A stretch of DNA of 6,053 nt, from NCBI GenBank assembly GCA_030596405.1, contig JAUVKB010000136.1, forward strand, positions 1 through 6,053, read 5' to 3'. Position numbers and translations under genes: made by a program. The notes beneath the pieces are model-generated. The model was not told the DNA's origin and did not search any database. It worked only from the letters and a program-made list of their open reading frames with translations. This document shows, piece by piece, positions 5,605-6,053 of the stretch. Source of the stretch: Deltaproteobacteria bacterium (GTDB lineage Bacteria; Desulfobacterota; Desulfobacteria; Desulfobacterales; JAUVKB01). How positions within the stretch are numbered: position 1 is the first letter of the stretch; each line of letters starts with the position of its first letter.

Positions 5605-5619
5605 CGGCACATATCTTGA
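5605..5619 (+). promoter_or_regulatory. Near-consensus sigma-54 promoter of nifH
   Basis: CGGCAC (5605-5610), five bases, then TTGA (5616-5619) resembles TGGCAC-N5-TTGC with two deviations. The invariant GG is kept, but the -12 element reads GA instead of GC. Spacing is exact (12 bases). It predicts a start near 5631 and a leader of about 79 bases. Its position before nifH, behind nifA and just downstream of an IHF site makes it the best candidate in the gap. The weak -12 would make the promoter strongly dependent on the activator. Confidence 0.6.
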
Positions 5620-5709
5620 TATAGTAGATATTAAAGAACGCAGTTTCGCTGTCTTAAATATAGGGATTGTGAAGTTGTGCAAATCAACCAGTAATCAGGA
5701 GGCAGTATT

Positions 5710-6053
5710 ATGAGAAAGATTGCAATTTACGGGAAAGGCGGTATCGGCAAATCAACAACAACCCAGAATACTGTTGCCGGTCTTGCGGAAAGTGGAAACA
5801 AAGTCATGGTCGTAGGCTGTGATCCAAAAGGGGATTCGACCAGGCTGCTGCTTGGGGGTTTGAACCAGCATACTGTTTTGGACACTCTGCGGGAAGAAGG
5901 CGAAGATGTGGATCTTGAAGATATTCGCAAAACAGGTTTCGGCGGCATCTTATGCACTGAATCAGGCGGCCCGGAGCCGGGCGTCGGGTGTGCCGGCCGG
6001 GGCATTATTACTTCTATTAACCTGCTCGAGCAACTCGGCGCATTTGATGAAGA
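5710..6053 (+). CDS. nifH: Nitrogenase iron protein NifH (N-terminal part, cut by window end)
   Basis: The window holds the first 114 residues of the homodimeric MgATP-dependent reductase that feeds electrons to the MoFe protein. It starts at ATG 5710 with AGGAGG 7 bases upstream. Visible hallmarks are the P-loop GKGGIGKST (residues 8-16), the switch region VVGCDPKGDSTR (35-45), Cys82, and GGPEPGVGCAGRG (86-98). That last block holds Cys94, a ligand of the bridging [4Fe-4S] cluster, and Arg97, equivalent to the arginine ADP-ribosylated by DraT in some diazotrophs. LLGGL...TVLDTLREEGEDV and GIITSINLLEQLGA are typical of cluster III, the NifH of strict anaerobes. An unusual Gly41 replaces the common Ala in CDPKAD. 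The remaining roughly 160 residues lie outside the window; in cluster III loci two P-II-like genes (nifI1, nifI2) and nifDK usually follow. Confidence 0.97.
   Translation, partial: MRKIAIYGKGGIGKSTTTQNTVAGLAESGNKVMVVGCDPKGDSTRLLLGGLNQHTVLDTLREEGEDVDLEDIRKTGFGGILCTESGGPEPGVGCAGRGIITSINLLEQLGAFDE

Larger units (their letters stand above)
5383..5709. other. nifA-nifH intergenic control region without a gene
   Basis: This 327-base gap carries no credible ORF or RNA gene. In order it holds a weak ACCGG/CCGGT dyad after nifA (5374-5400), a terminator-like hairpin (5493-5515), AT-rich sequence with an IHF-type site, a near-consensus sigma-54 promoter (5605-5619), a leader of about 79 bases, and the nifH ribosome-binding site AGGAGG (5697-5702), 7 bases before the ATG. 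GGCAGTATT occurs both at 5413-5421 and at 5701-5709, directly before the nifH ATG; this may be chance. Confidence 0.75.

Noticed and set aside
1..6053. CRISPR arrays, insertion sequences, tRNA or rRNA genes
   Set aside because: No spaced direct repeats, transposase-like protein, terminal inverted repeats around a gene, or RNA-gene features were seen on either strand.

Overview
The window looks like a chromosomal nitrogen-assimilation and nitrogen-fixation locus from an anaerobic Gram-negative bacterium. The best guess is a sulfate-reducing Desulfobacterota (former Deltaproteobacteria, Desulfobacterales-like). Three things point there: the NifH fragment has the sequence style of nitrogenase cluster III (LLGGL...TVLDTLREEGEDV...GIITSINLLEQLGA), there is an outer-membrane beta-barrel gene, and NifA/sigma-54 control is present. 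This placement is inferred from protein style, not from a database search.

Layout. Positions 10-504 (minus strand) encode a small secreted cysteine-containing protein of unknown function. Positions 505-1065 are a very AT-rich divergent intergenic region. It holds several palindromes and ends in a textbook sigma-54 promoter (TGGCAC-N5-TTGC, 967-981). The plus strand then carries five genes in a row: a P-II signal protein (glnK/glnB, 1066-1404), the ammonium channel amtB (1481-2812), an outer-membrane beta-barrel protein of the Gcw_chp/TorF-like putative porin type (2937-3725), the enhancer-binding activator nifA (3826-5382), and the start of nifH (5710 to the window end, truncated). A strong intrinsic terminator sits between the porin gene and nifA. 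The nifA-nifH gap contains a weaker terminator-like hairpin, a consensus IHF site and a near-consensus sigma-54 promoter.

How the parts fit. Nitrogen limitation would activate the sigma-54 promoter in front of glnK-amtB. AmtB scavenges ammonium, and P-II senses 2-oxoglutarate/ATP/ADP and docks on AmtB. The porin-like protein may provide the outer-membrane entry step. NifA then activates sigma-54 transcription of nifH, with DNA bending by IHF. The whole reads as one compact module running from ammonium sensing and uptake to nitrogenase control.

No wholly new system is evident. The most interesting points are the outer-membrane protein embedded in the ammonium/nif regulatory block, nifA placed directly behind a strong terminator, the repeated 3' end of glnK, and the dense set of dyad symmetries upstream of glnK.
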